From positions 151,872-215,871 of the forward strand of contig NZ_JOCX01000013.1 in NCBI RefSeq assembly GCF_000717915.1: 64,000 nucleotides of DNA. Reading direction: 5' to 3'. This stretch comes from Streptomyces sp. NRRL S-244. Lineage in GTDB: Bacteria > Actinomycetota > Actinomycetes > Streptomycetales > Streptomycetaceae. Positions 35,820 to 44,688 of this stretch are shown in pieces (the stretch's first letter is position 1; every line of letters starts with the position of its first letter). The notes under the pieces were generated by a model. It ran no database searches and was not told the DNA's origin. It was given only the letters and a program-made list of their open reading frames with translations. Position numbers and translations under genes: made by a program.

Positions 35820-36764
35820 ATGAGCGCACCCGCCACCCCTCGCCCCACCCTTTCCCCGCCGGTCTCCCCCACCGCCCCCGCAGCCCGCACCGGCCGGGTG
35901 GACTGGCGCATCCGCTTCGCGATCCTCTCGGTGGTCTGGGGCTTCAGCTTCCTGCTGATCAAGGTGGGGACGGAGGCCTACGCCCCCTTCCAGGTGGCCC
36001 TCGGCCGGGTGTTCTTCGGAGCGCTCGCGCTGCTGACCGTGCTCCTGGTCCGCCGGGAGCCGCTCCCCCGGGGCCGCCGCACCTGGGGCCATCTGTTCGT
36101 GGCGGCGCTCCTGCTCAACACCGCCCCCTTCTCGCTGTTCTCGTACGCCGAGCTGAGCATCCCGTCGAGCCTGGCCGGGATCTGCAACGCCACCTCGCCG
36201 CTGTGGGGCATGGCGCTGTCGCTGGTGGCCCTCTCCGAGGACCGTCCGACGCGCCGCCGCTTCGCCGGCCTGGGCCTGGGCTTCCTCGGCGTCCTGACGG
36301 TCCTCGGAGCCTGGCAGGGCTTCTCGGGCATCGACGCCAAGGGCACCGCGCTCGCCCTGCTCGCCTCGCTCTGCTACCCGATCGGCTGGATCTACGTCCG
36401 GCGCACCCTGGCCTCGGTCCCGGGCTCGCCGGTGGCGCTGACCGGCGCGCAGCTGATGCTGTCCACGGCCCAACTGCTGTTGGTCAGCGCCGTGTTCACC
36501 TCGGCCCCCACCTCGTTCCCGCTCTGGCCGACGCTGTCGGTGGTCGCACTGGGCGCCCTGGGTACCGGAATGGCGCTGCAGATGCAGTACGGGCTGGTGA
36601 CGGAGGTCGGCCCGACCACGGCCCAGATGGTCACGTACTTCATCCCGGTCATCGCCACCACGGCGGGCGTCCTGCTCCTCGGCGAACAGCTCCACTGGAA
36701 CACCCCGGTGGGCGCGGCGATCGTCCTGGCGGGTGCGGCCCTCACCCAGACCCGCCGCCGCTAG
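35820..36764 (+). CDS. EamA/DMT family exporter, LysR-linked
   Basis: A 314-residue ten-helix transporter. ILSVVWGFSFLLIKVG is the first helix, LNTAPFSLFSYAELSIPSSLAGICNATSPLWGMALS is the conserved mid-repeat signature of the EamA fold, and TYFIPVIATTAGVLLLGEQLHW is in the second repeat. ATG 35820 begins a Pro-rich N-terminal tail. Divergence from the LysR gene suggests induction by its own substrate, probably an amino acid or related metabolite. Confidence 0.92.
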   Translation: MSAPATPRPTLSPPVSPTAPAARTGRVDWRIRFAILSVVWGFSFLLIKVGTEAYAPFQVALGRVFFGALALLTVLLVRREPLPRGRRTWGHLFVAALLLNTAPFSLFSYAELSIPSSLAGICNATSPLWGMALSLVALSEDRPTRRRFAGLGLGFLGVLTVLGAWQGFSGIDAKGTALALLASLCYPIGWIYVRRTLASVPGSPVALTGAQLMLSTAQLLLVSAVFTSAPTSFPLWPTLSVVALGALGTGMALQMQYGLVTEVGPTTAQMVTYFIPVIATTAGVLLLGEQLHWNTPVGAAIVLAGAALTQTRRR

Positions 36765-36782
36765 CCCGCGCGGCGGGGCCGT

Positions 36783-37217
36783 CTACCCGCAGTCGCCGAG
36801 GATCGGCCCGGAGCCGTCGGGCGTGTTGGTGGTCCACAGCATGAACAGCTCCAGCAGGATCGCCACGACGTTGAGCAGGGCGACGACGAAGGCCAGGAGC
36901 CCCGGCCAGGTGTCCCAGATCCGGACGCCGCAGCGCCGCCGGATCCACCGGGCGAGCAGCAGGCAGACGGCCATGGCCGACAGACCGAGGACCGGACCCG
37001 CCCACGCGAAGACGTACTCCACCTTCGGGAAGGGCATGTGCCGACAGGCCGCCTGCTGCCGGTGCACCCATGCCATGTCGATGTCCTCGACGTGCAATGA
37101 GGAGAGCACGCCGAGCACGGCGATGACCGGCACGAGCAATGCCGTGATCGCCATACCGAGCGTGACCGGGCGGCCTCGCGAGACTGCGGGCGAGGCGGCG
37201 GTGGAAGAAGTGTCCAT
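36783..37217 (-). CDS. small membrane protein, third gene of a type VII cargo-like operon
   Basis: A 144-residue protein with three hydrophobic segments: about 22-43 (LGMAITALLVPVIAVLGVLS), 72-93 (AGPVLGLSAMAVCLLLA) and 105-127 (LLAFVVALLNVVAILLELF). Cytoplasmic and outer loops are short; I recognise no family. Its ATG at 37217 overlaps the stop of the amidase gene by one base (TGATG), so it is translationally coupled to it. Position after a toxin-like enzyme suggests immunity or membrane anchoring; this is inference only. Confidence 0.75.
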   Translation of the reverse strand: MDTSSTAASPAVSRGRPVTLGMAITALLVPVIAVLGVLSSLHVEDIDMAWVHRQQAACRHMPFPKVEYVFAWAGPVLGLSAMAVCLLLARWIRRRCGVRIWDTWPGLLAFVVALLNVVAILLELFMLWTTNTPDGSGPILGDCG

Positions 37218-38512
37218 CAGTACCAATTCGGGTGCGGTCGGACGATGTGGATGCGCTGCTCGCCATGGTTCCGGGTGGCAACGTGCTCGCGGCTGTCCAG
37301 ACTCACGTTCTGGAACGAGCTGGTGTGCTGGCTCAACTTGACGTCGCCGTCAGGGGTCACCGAGGTCACCACGGCAGCGTGGTAGATCTCCCCCGGGGGT
37401 TCGTCCGGGTCGGGGGCGATCTGCTCGTAGAAGATCACGTCGCCGGGACGTGCTTCCGATCGCGTGACCTCCTCACCGCCGTTGTGCAGGAGAAAGCCGT
37501 GCAGGTCTTTGGCCAGGCCCCACGAGCGGGAGTGGTAGACCCGGCGGTCGATCCTGTCCACCCCCACACCGCTCTCCCGCCCCCAGGTGTTGTCCCCGCC
37601 GGGCCCAAGCCAGAAGTCGAACTTCTTCTGCATCCCGCCGGCCTCCAGGGCCGACGATGTGAAATTGGCACAGTTGTTCTTGAAATCGAGGTCGTCCTTC
37701 TTGTCCCAGTGGTCCAGCGCGTACCGCACCATCTCGACCCGGTCGATCTTGCCGTCGGGCCCGCGGAGCTCGCGTCCGACCTCGGGCGGCAGGCCCTTGA
37801 GGTCGGCGAGCGTGACGGGATCGGCCCGCATGAGGTCCTTCTGCTGCTGCGGGGTCAGGCCGTCCCACCAGGCGCGCTGGAGGTGTGGGTCCTTCCCGAC
37901 CGGGATGTCCGCCCGGAGCATCTCGAATTCGACGTGGGACGCCTCGACCAGGATCTCGTTGTGCGCCTGCGAGGTGTCGGCGACGTTGATGGTCTTCGCC
38001 AGCTTGTCCAGCTCCGCAGAGGCCTTCGCATCAGCCTGGGCGGCCTCGCGCAGGGCTTCGTCTATCAGCCCGTTGACCGTGGATATGTGCCCCAGTTCCT
38101 TGGTGTAGGCGTCGCGCACGTTCTGCGGCACGTTCGGGCCGACCGGTGCGGCGCCCGTGTACGCGCCCACCGCGCGACCGTCCTGGATGCTCAGCCCGTA
38201 CTCACCCGCCAGCTCGGCCGCGTGGAAGAGCGTGCGTTGGGCGAAGCCCATGGAATGAGCCAGCGCGTCGAGGACCATGGCGACACCCTTCATGATGTCG
38301 CCGCCGGACTCCAGACGGTCGGCGAGATCCTCCAGACGCTTGCCGGCCTGCTGGCCGGTGACGTCCGCCCAGTGGTCATCCAGTGGCTTCTTGCCCTGCG
38401 CACGGATGTCCTCGCAGGCGGAGGAAGAACGCCGGGCAAGGTCGACCCAGTCGTCCGCGGCCTTCTGCCACTGGTCCACGCGGCAGTCGTACAGGTCGTG
38501 ATAGGCGACCAC
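37217..38512 (-). CDS. helical WXG-like protein with C-terminal putative amidase domain
   Basis: 431 residues. Residues 1-200 are helical with W-rich motifs (QWQKAADDW, HWADVTGQQAGKRL) like WXG100/LXG secretion-targeting regions. Residues 214-250 hold AWWDGLTPQQQKDLMRADPVTLADLKGLPPEV-type sequence seen in actinobacterial type VII-linked effectors. From about 258 on is an amidase_6/CHAP-like domain: catalytic Cys281 in NNCANFTSSAL, then PGDVIFYE and His378 in YHAAVV. The predicted reaction is peptidoglycan or other amide hydrolysis. GTG 38512 lies 3 bases after the upstream gene. No signal peptide is present. Confidence 0.82.
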   Translation of the reverse strand: MVAYHDLYDCRVDQWQKAADDWVDLARRSSSACEDIRAQGKKPLDDHWADVTGQQAGKRLEDLADRLESGGDIMKGVAMVLDALAHSMGFAQRTLFHAAELAGEYGLSIQDGRAVGAYTGAAPVGPNVPQNVRDAYTKELGHISTVNGLIDEALREAAQADAKASAELDKLAKTINVADTSQAHNEILVEASHVEFEMLRADIPVGKDPHLQRAWWDGLTPQQQKDLMRADPVTLADLKGLPPEVGRELRGPDGKIDRVEMVRYALDHWDKKDDLDFKNNCANFTSSALEAGGMQKKFDFWLGPGGDNTWGRESGVGVDRIDRRVYHSRSWGLAKDLHGFLLHNGGEEVTRSEARPGDVIFYEQIAPDPDEPPGEIYHAAVVTSVTPDGDVKLSQHTSSFQNVSLDSREHVATRNHGEQRIHIVRPHPNWY

Positions 38513-38515
38513 GGG

Positions 38516-38839
38516 TCAGTTCCTCCCGAAGTCCGCGAGGCCGTGCCGGAGCCTGCCGAACGCGTCCTCCGCCTGGGCGTCGGTGGTGTCGTAGGCGTTG
38601 GCCGTGGTGTGGAGGTTGTCGGCCATGGTGTTCATCTGCTTGCCCAGGTCGACCATGTGGTCCTCCCACGCGGTCGCGCACCGCTTCAACGCCGCCGCGC
38701 AGGCCCAGCCGGGGTGCCCATCGGCTGCGGTGTCGCTCGAATCGAGGGACTTGCGGAGGTTCTCCAGCGCCTTCTCGGCAGCCGAGTCGGCACCACCCGC
38801 GCTTTGCCGCACGTAGTACGTCTTGATGTCTATGTCCAC
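38516..38839 (-). CDS. small EspC/WXG-like type VII secretion protein
   Basis: A 107-residue helical protein. GWACAAALKRCATAWEDHM sits where WXG100 proteins have their W turn, but without exact WXG. The C-terminal LHTTANAYDTTDAQAEDAFGRL resembles the EspC-like group, with the YxxxD/E-type secretion signal. It lies 3 bases before the amidase gene and starts with GTG 38839 after GGGGGGAC. It probably is a helical partner or chaperone of the next gene. It is the promoter-proximal gene of the operon; a TAGGCT -10 box is at 38867-38872. Confidence 0.78.
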   Translation of the reverse strand: MDIDIKTYYVRQSAGGADSAAEKALENLRKSLDSSDTAADGHPGWACAAALKRCATAWEDHMVDLGKQMNTMADNLHTTANAYDTTDAQAEDAFGRLRHGLADFGRN

Positions 38840-38952
38840 GCAGTCCCCCCGGAGTTGTTCCCGAACAGCCTAACTTCGCCCATACGTACGTTTTCGTCAG
38901 CAACACGGCGAGTCTTCGGGTCTGGGGTGGGAGAGTGTGGCGGCCGGGGGCG

Positions 38953-40284
38953 TCAGTCGAGGCGGCCGCCCGTCGTGCGGCGGACCGACGCGGCCACCGC
39001 CGCCGCCAGCCCCGGTACCTCACCCGGCTGCACGGACGACACCGTGATCCGTACGCCCGGCCCCGACTCCACCCGGAACCGGCTGCCCGGGGCCACCGCC
39101 CAGCCCGCCGCCAGCAGCCGCGTCACCGCCCCGGTCTCGTCGGCGACCGGCACCCACACGTTCATCCCGCTGCGCCCGTGCGCCTCCACGCCCCGCTCCC
39201 GCAGCGCCGCGACCAGCGCGTCCCGCCGCTCCGCGTAGGAGCGCGCGACCGCCGCCCGGTCCACCGCGTCCGAGGTCCACAGCTCGACCACCGCGTACTG
39301 GAGCAGCCGGCTCACCCACCCCGGGCCCAGCCGCTGCCGACCCCGTACCCGGTCCAGGGTCACGGCGTCGCCGGTCAGCACCGCCAGCCGCAGGTCCGGC
39401 CCGTACGCCTTCGCCGTGGACCGGACCAGCGCCCAGTGCCGGGTCACGGCGCCGAGCGAATGCAGCGGCAGGTCCACGATGGCGTGCCCGTGGTCGTCGT
39501 CGACCACCAGCACCTCCGGATACCGGGCCAGCACACCGCGCAGCTCCGCCGCCCGCTCGGCGCTGACGGCCGCCCCGGTCGGGTTCTGCGCCCGCGCCGT
39601 CACCAGCAGCGCCCGCGCGCCCTCCGCGAGCACCCGCTCGACCGCGGAGACGACCGGCCCGTCGTCGTCCACCGCCACCGGGACCACCCGCAGGCCCAGC
39701 GCCGCCGCCAGGTCCAGCACGCTCCCCCAGCCCGGGTCCTCGATCGCCACCGCGTCCCCCGGCCGCAGATGCGCGGCCAGCACCCGTTCGATCCCGTCCA
39801 GCGCGCCCGAGGTCACCCCCACCGGCCCGGCGGGAACGCCGTCGGCGTCGAAGTCGGCCCGGGCCAGCCGCTCCAGCTCGGGCACCACCGGGTCGTCCCC
39901 GTACAGCGTCGGCGCCTGCGCGTACCGCCGCGCGGCCCCGGCCAGGGCGTCGTCCAGCGAGGGCAGCAGCCGTACGTCCGGATTCCCGGACGCGACGTCC
40001 CGTGCCCCGGGCGGCACCGCCACCCGCAGCTCGTCGCGCGGCGCGCTCGCCGGCCGGCCCCTGACCCGGCTGCCGCGCCGCCCGTCGGTCTCGATGACCC
40101 CGCGCTCGCGCAGCGTGCGGTAGGCGGCGGCCACGGTGTTCGGGTTCACCCCGAGCACACCCGCGAGCTCCCGCATCGCAGGCAGCAGCGCTCCGGGCGC
40201 CAGCGCGCCCGATCCGACGCCCGCCTCGACACTCGCCGCGATATCCGATGCGCGGCGCCCTGTGATCCGATACTCTCCTAGCAC
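38953..40284 (-). CDS. MocR-type GntR/aminotransferase-like regulator
   Basis: A 443-residue fusion. The N-terminal GntR winged helix-turn-helix (LGVNPNTVAAAYRTLRERGVIETD) precedes a fold-type I PLP-dependent domain. It includes SGALDGIERVLAAHL, TARAQNPTGAAVS, VVDDDHGHAIV and ALVRSTAKAYGPDLRLAVL with the Lys for PLP. Such regulators sense PLP or related vitamers and control pdx or transport genes. It is divergent from a PPOX-like gene with 37 bases between, a typical MocR and target pair. Start GTG 40284. Confidence 0.93.
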   Translation of the reverse strand: MLGEYRITGRRASDIAASVEAGVGSGALAPGALLPAMRELAGVLGVNPNTVAAAYRTLRERGVIETDGRRGSRVRGRPASAPRDELRVAVPPGARDVASGNPDVRLLPSLDDALAGAARRYAQAPTLYGDDPVVPELERLARADFDADGVPAGPVGVTSGALDGIERVLAAHLRPGDAVAIEDPGWGSVLDLAAALGLRVVPVAVDDDGPVVSAVERVLAEGARALLVTARAQNPTGAAVSAERAAELRGVLARYPEVLVVDDDHGHAIVDLPLHSLGAVTRHWALVRSTAKAYGPDLRLAVLTGDAVTLDRVRGRQRLGPGWVSRLLQYAVVELWTSDAVDRAAVARSYAERRDALVAALRERGVEAHGRSGMNVWVPVADETGAVTRLLAAGWAVAPGSRFRVESGPGVRITVSSVQPGEVPGLAAAVAASVRRTTGGRLD

Positions 40285-40295
40285 AAAGCCCAGTA

Positions 40296-40307
40296 TGCAC
40301 TAGTACA
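40296..40307. promoter_or_regulatory. palindromic operator candidate between MocR and PPOX genes
   Basis: TGCACTAGTACA matches its own reverse complement at 10 of 12 positions and sits in the 37-base intergenic space. A MocR dimer would bind such a site; direct repeats also occur nearby. Confidence 0.45.
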
Positions 40308-40321
40308 ACGGAGCGCGCACC

Positions 40322-41035
40322 ATGACCGCCACCACCGACACGCAAGAGATGCCCGAGACGAACGAGGCGACCGGTGCGACCGGCGGCGGCTACGAGCCCA
40401 CCGACCGCACCGTCCCGAGCCGCTCCCGCGAGCGGGCGCGCTACGACCGCGAGACGGTCCACTCGATACTCGACCAGGCCTACGTCTGCCACCTCGGCTT
40501 CATCCGCGACGGCGCCCCGGTGGTCCTGCCGACCCTGTACGGCCGGGTCGGCGAGACCCTCTACGTGCACGGTTCGACGGGCTCGCGCCCGCTGCTCGCC
40601 GCCGGCCAGTCCGACCCGGGCCTGCCCGTCTGCCTGACCGTGACGCACGTGGACGGCCTGGTGCTGGCGCGGTCCGCCTTCCACCACTCGATCAACTACC
40701 GCTCGGTGATCGTGCACGGCACCGCCCACCAGGTGACCGACGAGGCCGAGCGCCGGATGGCCCTCGACGCCCTCGTCGACCACGTGGTTCCCGGCCGCTC
40801 GGCCGACTCCCGGCCCGCCAACGCCAAGGAGCTCGCCGCCACCGCGGTGATCCGCCTGGACCTGGGCGAGGTCTCGGCGAAGATCCGTACCGGCGGCCCC
40901 AACGACGAGCCCGAGGACATGGGCCTGCCCTACTGGTCGGGCGTGGTCCCGGTCGCCCCGGTGCACGGCACCCCGATCCCGGCCGACGACCTGGCCCCCG
41001 GTATCGCCACCCCGGACTACCTCGCCGCGCTCTGA
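40322..41035 (+). CDS. pyridoxamine 5'-phosphate oxidase family protein
   Basis: A 237-residue split-barrel flavoprotein of the Pyridox_ox_2/NimA-like type: [42 protein letters not shown] is the N-terminal core and [18 protein letters not shown] follows. It is likely FMN-binding. Its divergence from a MocR regulator suggests a link to vitamin B6 or nitro-compound metabolism. Its last 19 bases overlap the convergent EamA gene. Confidence 0.9.
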   Translation: MTATTDTQEMPETNEATGATGGGYEPTDRTVPSRSRERARYDRETVHSILDQAYVCHLGFIRDGAPVVLPTLYGRVGETLYVHGSTGSRPLLAAGQSDPGLPVCLTVTHVDGLVLARSAFHHSINYRSVIVHGTAHQVTDEAERRMALDALVDHVVPGRSADSRPANAKELAATAVIRLDLGEVSAKIRTGGPNDEPEDMGLPYWSGVVPVAPVHGTPIPADDLAPGIATPDYLAAL

Positions 41036-42066
41036 GCCCCGCAGGGCTCACCCGGCTCACGCGGTTCACGCGACTCACCCAGCCCACTCGGCTCACGCAG
41101 CCCACGAGGCACACGGGCGGGCCGGACCTCCGGCCCGCCCGCGGGACCGTCCGCGGGCCTGCCCGCCTCCGCCGCGATCAGCGCACCCACCGCCGTCAGC
41201 AGCAGTACGGTGCCCAGCACCACGGCGCCCGTCAGCCGCTCCCCGAGCACCAGCACGGCGATCACGGCCGCGCTGACCGGCTCGATCAGCATGATCACGG
41301 ACACGGTCGCGGCCCGCACCGCGGCGGCCCCGGTGAAGTACAGCGCGTACGCCAGCGCCGTCGGCACCGTGGCCACGTACACCAGCAGCCACAGCACCCG
41401 CCCGAGCTCGGCGGTGTGCGGCACCAGCCCCTCCGCCGCGGCGAGCGGCAGCAGGCACACCGTGCCCACCGCCACCGACCAGGCGGTGGTGACCAGCGGG
41501 TCCCCGCCCGCACCGCGCCGCCCGAGCCAGCGGGCCCGCAGGGTCATGCCGGCGTACCCGGCGGCCGACAGCAGGGCCCAGCCGACGCCGAGCGGCCGCA
41601 CCTCGCCGCCCCCGCCGCCCATGACCAGCACGGCAAGCCCGGCGAGCGCCCCGACGACGGCGGCCACGCCGCCCCGGCCGAGCCGCTCGCCCATCCAGTA
41701 CCGCGCCCCGACCGCGATCAGCACCGGTCCCGCGCCGAGGGTGACGACCGTGCCGACCGCCAGGCCCGTCTCGCGCACGGCGCCGAAGTACGCGGACTGG
41801 AAGAGCGTGAACATCAGCCCGGTCCCGATGAGCGAGGCGACCGACGGCCGCGCCGCAGCCGCAGCCGCGCCCCGGGGCCGGCGTACGGCGAGCACCCCGA
41901 GCAGCACCACCAGCCCGCCGGCGCACCGCCAGAACGACAGGGCGAGCGGGCCGAGGTCACTGGCCAGGAAGAGGAGGGAGGCGGCCGCCCCGGCGGTGCC
42001 CCAGGCGGCTCCGGCGACAACCAGGTACAGCAGACTGCGCCCTGAAGCGGGCGAAAGATTCGACAC
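41017..42066 (-). CDS. EamA/DMT family transporter
   Basis: A 349-residue ten-helix exporter. [19 protein letters not shown] is the first helix, [34 protein letters not shown] the conserved centre of the first repeat, and [34 protein letters not shown] the second. It has a charged C-terminal tail (REPREPGEP). The substrate is unknown. It is in the same direction as the next EamA gene but 164 bases away with its own start. Confidence 0.9.
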   Translation of the reverse strand: MSNLSPASGRSLLYLVVAGAAWGTAGAAASLLFLASDLGPLALSFWRCAGGLVVLLGVLAVRRPRGAAAAAARPSVASLIGTGLMFTLFQSAYFGAVRETGLAVGTVVTLGAGPVLIAVGARYWMGERLGRGGVAAVVGALAGLAVLVMGGGGGEVRPLGVGWALLSAAGYAGMTLRARWLGRRGAGGDPLVTTAWSVAVGTVCLLPLAAAEGLVPHTAELGRVLWLLVYVATVPTALAYALYFTGAAAVRAATVSVIMLIEPVSAAVIAVLVLGERLTGAVVLGTVLLLTAVGALIAAEAGRPADGPAGGPEVRPARVPRGLREPSGLGESREPREPGEPCGAQSAAR

Positions 42067-42230
42067 GAGTGTGCTCCGCGCATGCGTGAAGGATGAAAGG
42101 GAAGGTCATCGCTTCGCGGGCAGCGCGGATCGGCCCGGGAACTCCCCGGGGCGGATCCTCGTCGGAAGGGGCGACTGCCCGCGGCTACGCGGCGGGAGGC
42201 GGAAGCACGGTCGAATGCATGATCGCCACC

Positions 42231-43202
42231 TTAGGCTCTCGTCGTCTCACGGTCCAGAACGGCCGGGTCCGGATCGGCCGCCCCCGGCGGCGTGGGCCGC
42301 GCGGACTGCGCGATGAAGGCCCCGCCCAGCACCAGCGCACCGCCGACGATCTGCGGGGTCGAGAGGTGCTCGCCGAGCAGGATCCACGCGAACACGGTGG
42401 CCACGACCGCCTCCAGGCAGGCGACGACCCCGGCCACCTGCGGCGAGAGCTTGCGCACCGAGACCACACCGGTCAGGTACGCGAAGACCGTCGCGATCAG
42501 CACCACCCAGCCGAGCAGGGCCCACGCGGGCACCCTCAGGTCCCCCATCGCGGCGTACCCGCCCAGCACCTGCCAGTCCATCTGCCAGGGCCGCGCGATC
42601 ACCGTCATCACCAGCGCGCCGACGAGCATGCCGTACGCGATCACACCGATCGGGTCGGGCACGTCGTCCTCGGCGCCGCCGTCGGCGCCATGGTCCGCGA
42701 ACACGAAGTAGAAGGCCTGGCAGCAGGCGGCCGCGAGGCCGAGCAGCACGCCGAGCGGATCCAGGCTCAGCCCGGACCAGATCTCCACCACGCAGGCCAG
42801 CCCCACGACGGCGACGGCGGCGCCCGCCGCGGCGGCCCGCGTCACCGGCTTGCGCTGCACGAAGCGGATCCAGCCGAGCAGCAGCGCCGGGCCGAGGTAC
42901 TCCAGCAGCAGGGCCACGCCGACCGGGATCCGCGACAGGGAGGCGAAGTAGAAGGCCTGCACGCCCGCGACGGCGACGATGCCGAAGCCGGCGAGCAGCA
43001 GGGGTTTGCGCACCAGGAGGCAGCGGTGGCGCCAGGCCAGCGGGGACAGCACCAGCGCCGCCCCGGCCACCCTGAGCCAGACCATGTGCAGCGGGTCCAG
43101 ACCCGCCTCGATCAGCGGCTTCGCCGCCACACCGGAACCACCGAACGCTACGGCCGAGACGAGCGCGAGGCCCAGTCCGGCGTTTCTCCCTGACGCTTGC
43201 AT
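42231..43202 (-). CDS. EamA/RhaT-like transporter
   Basis: A 323-residue exporter of the drug/metabolite superfamily. LALVSAVAFGGSGVAAKPLIEAGL, GVQAFYFASLSRIPVGVALLLEYLGPALLLGW and YLTGVVSVRKLSPQVAGVVACLEAVVATVFAWILLGE are typical. Extracellular or cytoplasmic loops include an Asp/Gly-rich stretch near residues 175-185. It may share regulation with the downstream EamA gene; no regulator adjoins. Confidence 0.9.
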   Translation of the reverse strand: MQASGRNAGLGLALVSAVAFGGSGVAAKPLIEAGLDPLHMVWLRVAGAALVLSPLAWRHRCLLVRKPLLLAGFGIVAVAGVQAFYFASLSRIPVGVALLLEYLGPALLLGWIRFVQRKPVTRAAAAGAAVAVVGLACVVEIWSGLSLDPLGVLLGLAAACCQAFYFVFADHGADGGAEDDVPDPIGVIAYGMLVGALVMTVIARPWQMDWQVLGGYAAMGDLRVPAWALLGWVVLIATVFAYLTGVVSVRKLSPQVAGVVACLEAVVATVFAWILLGEHLSTPQIVGGALVLGGAFIAQSARPTPPGAADPDPAVLDRETTRA

Positions 43203-43293
43203 CGGGCCATCATGGCAGGGCCGGTCAGCACCGTCACAGCCGTGACGCCTGTTGAGACGGATCCGAGACCGGGCGTGACCGGGCCGATCGTTT

Positions 43294-43308
43294 CTGACAG
43301 GTCGTCAG
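43294..43308. promoter_or_regulatory. inverted repeat upstream of the SRPBCC gene
   Basis: CTGAC and GTCAG are separated by AGGTC, a 5-5-5 arrangement, about 65-80 bases upstream of the SRPBCC start. A TATTGAAT -10-like stretch follows immediately. Confidence 0.35.
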
Positions 43309-43373
43309 TATTGAATGTTCCGCCCGCCGGGGCTACGTTCCGCCGCACGTACCCGACGAGAAGGGGTGGCCGC

Positions 43374-43802
43374 ATGGCCGAAGTGACCGCGGAATCACGC
43401 ATCGAGGCGTCCGCCGCGAAGGTCTGGGCCCAGCTGACGGACTGGGCGGCGTACGGCGAGTGGAGCATGACCCACACCAATTTCCCCAAGGGCGGCCCCG
43501 AGACCCTCGCGGTCGGGGCGACCTTCGTGGAGAACATGAAGATGATGGGCTTCCCCGCCGAGGTCGCCTGGACCGTCTCGGAGCTGGAGGACGAGCGCGT
43601 CTTCGCCATCACGGGCAAGGGCCCGATGGGCGTGGCCATCCTCACCCGGTACACCCTCGTCCCCGACGGCGCGGCCACCACGGTCCGCATCGACGGGGAG
43701 TTCAACGGGGCCGCGGTCTCCCTCATGGCGGGCAAGCTCAAGGACTCGGCCACCGCCGCGCTGAACGAGTCGCTCCGCAAGCTCGCCGGCCTGGTCGCCT
43801 GA
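43374..43802 (+). CDS. SRPBCC family protein
   Basis: A 142-residue START/Bet v1-like fold protein. ESRIEASAAKVWAQLTDWAAYGEWSMTH is the typical first strand-helix of polyketide-cyclase/dehydratase-like members, and RYTLVPDGAATTVRIDGEF follows. The ligand is probably hydrophobic but not predictable. ATG 43374 follows AGAAGGGG. A hairpin terminator follows directly, so it is probably monocistronic. Confidence 0.88.
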   Translation: MAEVTAESRIEASAAKVWAQLTDWAAYGEWSMTHTNFPKGGPETLAVGATFVENMKMMGFPAEVAWTVSELEDERVFAITGKGPMGVAILTRYTLVPDGAATTVRIDGEFNGAAVSLMAGKLKDSATAALNESLRKLAGLVA

Positions 43803-43831
43803 CCCCTCCCCCGGCGGGTACCCGGATACGG

Positions 43832-43867
43832 CGGCGCGCCCCGCGAGAGGACTCGCAGGGCGCGCCG
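43832..43867 (+). terminator. hairpin terminator after the SRPBCC gene
   Basis: A GC-rich stem (43832-43847 with 43852-43867) has one C-A mismatch and a 4-base loop. It is followed by TTTTC, close to an intrinsic terminator on the plus strand. It also lies beyond the convergent PadR gene. Confidence 0.8.
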
Positions 43868-43887
43868 TTTTCATTTCGCCGGCCGGC

Positions 43888-44496
43888 TCAGTGCTCGTCG
43901 GCCAGGATCAGGTAGAGCTTCTTGCGGGCGTCGTTGATGACCGCGAGGGCCTTCTCGCGCTGCTCGGCGGAGCCGGTCTTGAAGACCTGGCCGAAGGCCT
44001 CGAACAGGCCGATGCCGGCCGTCCGGACCTCTTGCATCGCCTCGAAGTCGAACCCGCGCCCGGCGTCGGCCCAGGGGGCCTCGGAGCCGGACTCGGCCTC
44101 GGCGCGGCCGGCGTCGGTGAGCGTGAACAGCTTCTTGCCGCCCTCGCTCTCACTGGAGATGAGCCCCTCGTCCTCGAGCAGCTGGAGGGTCGGGTAGACC
44201 GACCCCGGGCTGGGCTTCCAGGCCCCGCCGCTGCGCTCGCCGATCTCCTGGATCATCTCGTAGCCGTGCATCGGCCGGTCCTTCAGCAGCGCCAGGATCG
44301 AGGCGCGCACATCTCCGCGCCGGGCCCGGCCGCGCGGTCCGCCGCGTCCGCCGCGCCCGCCCCAGGGGCCGCCGCCGAAGGGCGGTCCGAACGGGCCGAA
44401 GGCGGCGCGCCGCCCCGTGAACCCCTCCCGACGATCGGGCCCGCAGTGGCCGTGGCCCCGGCCGTGCTCGTGTTCGTGCTGTCCGTGTGAACGCAT
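43888..44496 (-). CDS. PadR family regulator with His-rich N-terminus
   Basis: A 202-residue protein. Residues 1-65 are His/Gly/Arg-rich (SHGQHEHEHGRGHGH, then GGGPWGGRGGRGG). The PadR winged helix DVRASILALLKDRPMHGYEMIQEI and the wing GSVYPTLQLLEDEGLI follow, with a helical dimerisation tail. ATG 44496 has AAAGGAG upstream at good spacing; 44526 would put that site inside the gene. A histidine cluster can bind Ni, Zn or Co, so metal sensing is a possibility, not shown. Three palindromes lie just upstream. Confidence 0.9.
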   Translation of the reverse strand: MRSHGQHEHEHGRGHGHCGPDRREGFTGRRAAFGPFGPPFGGGPWGGRGGRGGPRGRARRGDVRASILALLKDRPMHGYEMIQEIGERSGGAWKPSPGSVYPTLQLLEDEGLISSESEGGKKLFTLTDAGRAEAESGSEAPWADAGRGFDFEAMQEVRTAGIGLFEAFGQVFKTGSAEQREKALAVINDARKKLYLILADEH

Positions 44497-44528
44497 GACT
44501 GCGCTCCTTTCGTCTTTCGGTTTCATGT

Positions 44529-44588
44529 CATCGCTCTTGCGATGCCTCTACTATCACTGACCCATCGCGATGCGTCAACGATATATCG
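44529..44588. promoter_or_regulatory. three palindromes upstream of the PadR gene
   Basis: CATCGC-TCTT-GCGATG (44529-44544), CATCGCGATG (44563-44572) and CGATATATCG (44579-44588) are each perfect inverted repeats sharing the core ATCG. They cover the likely PadR promoter and suggest autoregulation or control of the divergent PhzF gene. Confidence 0.6.
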
Positions 44589-44688
44589 GAAACTCGTAAC
44601 GACACTCGGAACGAACACGTGCGTGACCAGGCCAGTCATCCGCGATTGGCCTTTGTCGACGATCAAGAGACGGCCCTACCGTCGGTGC

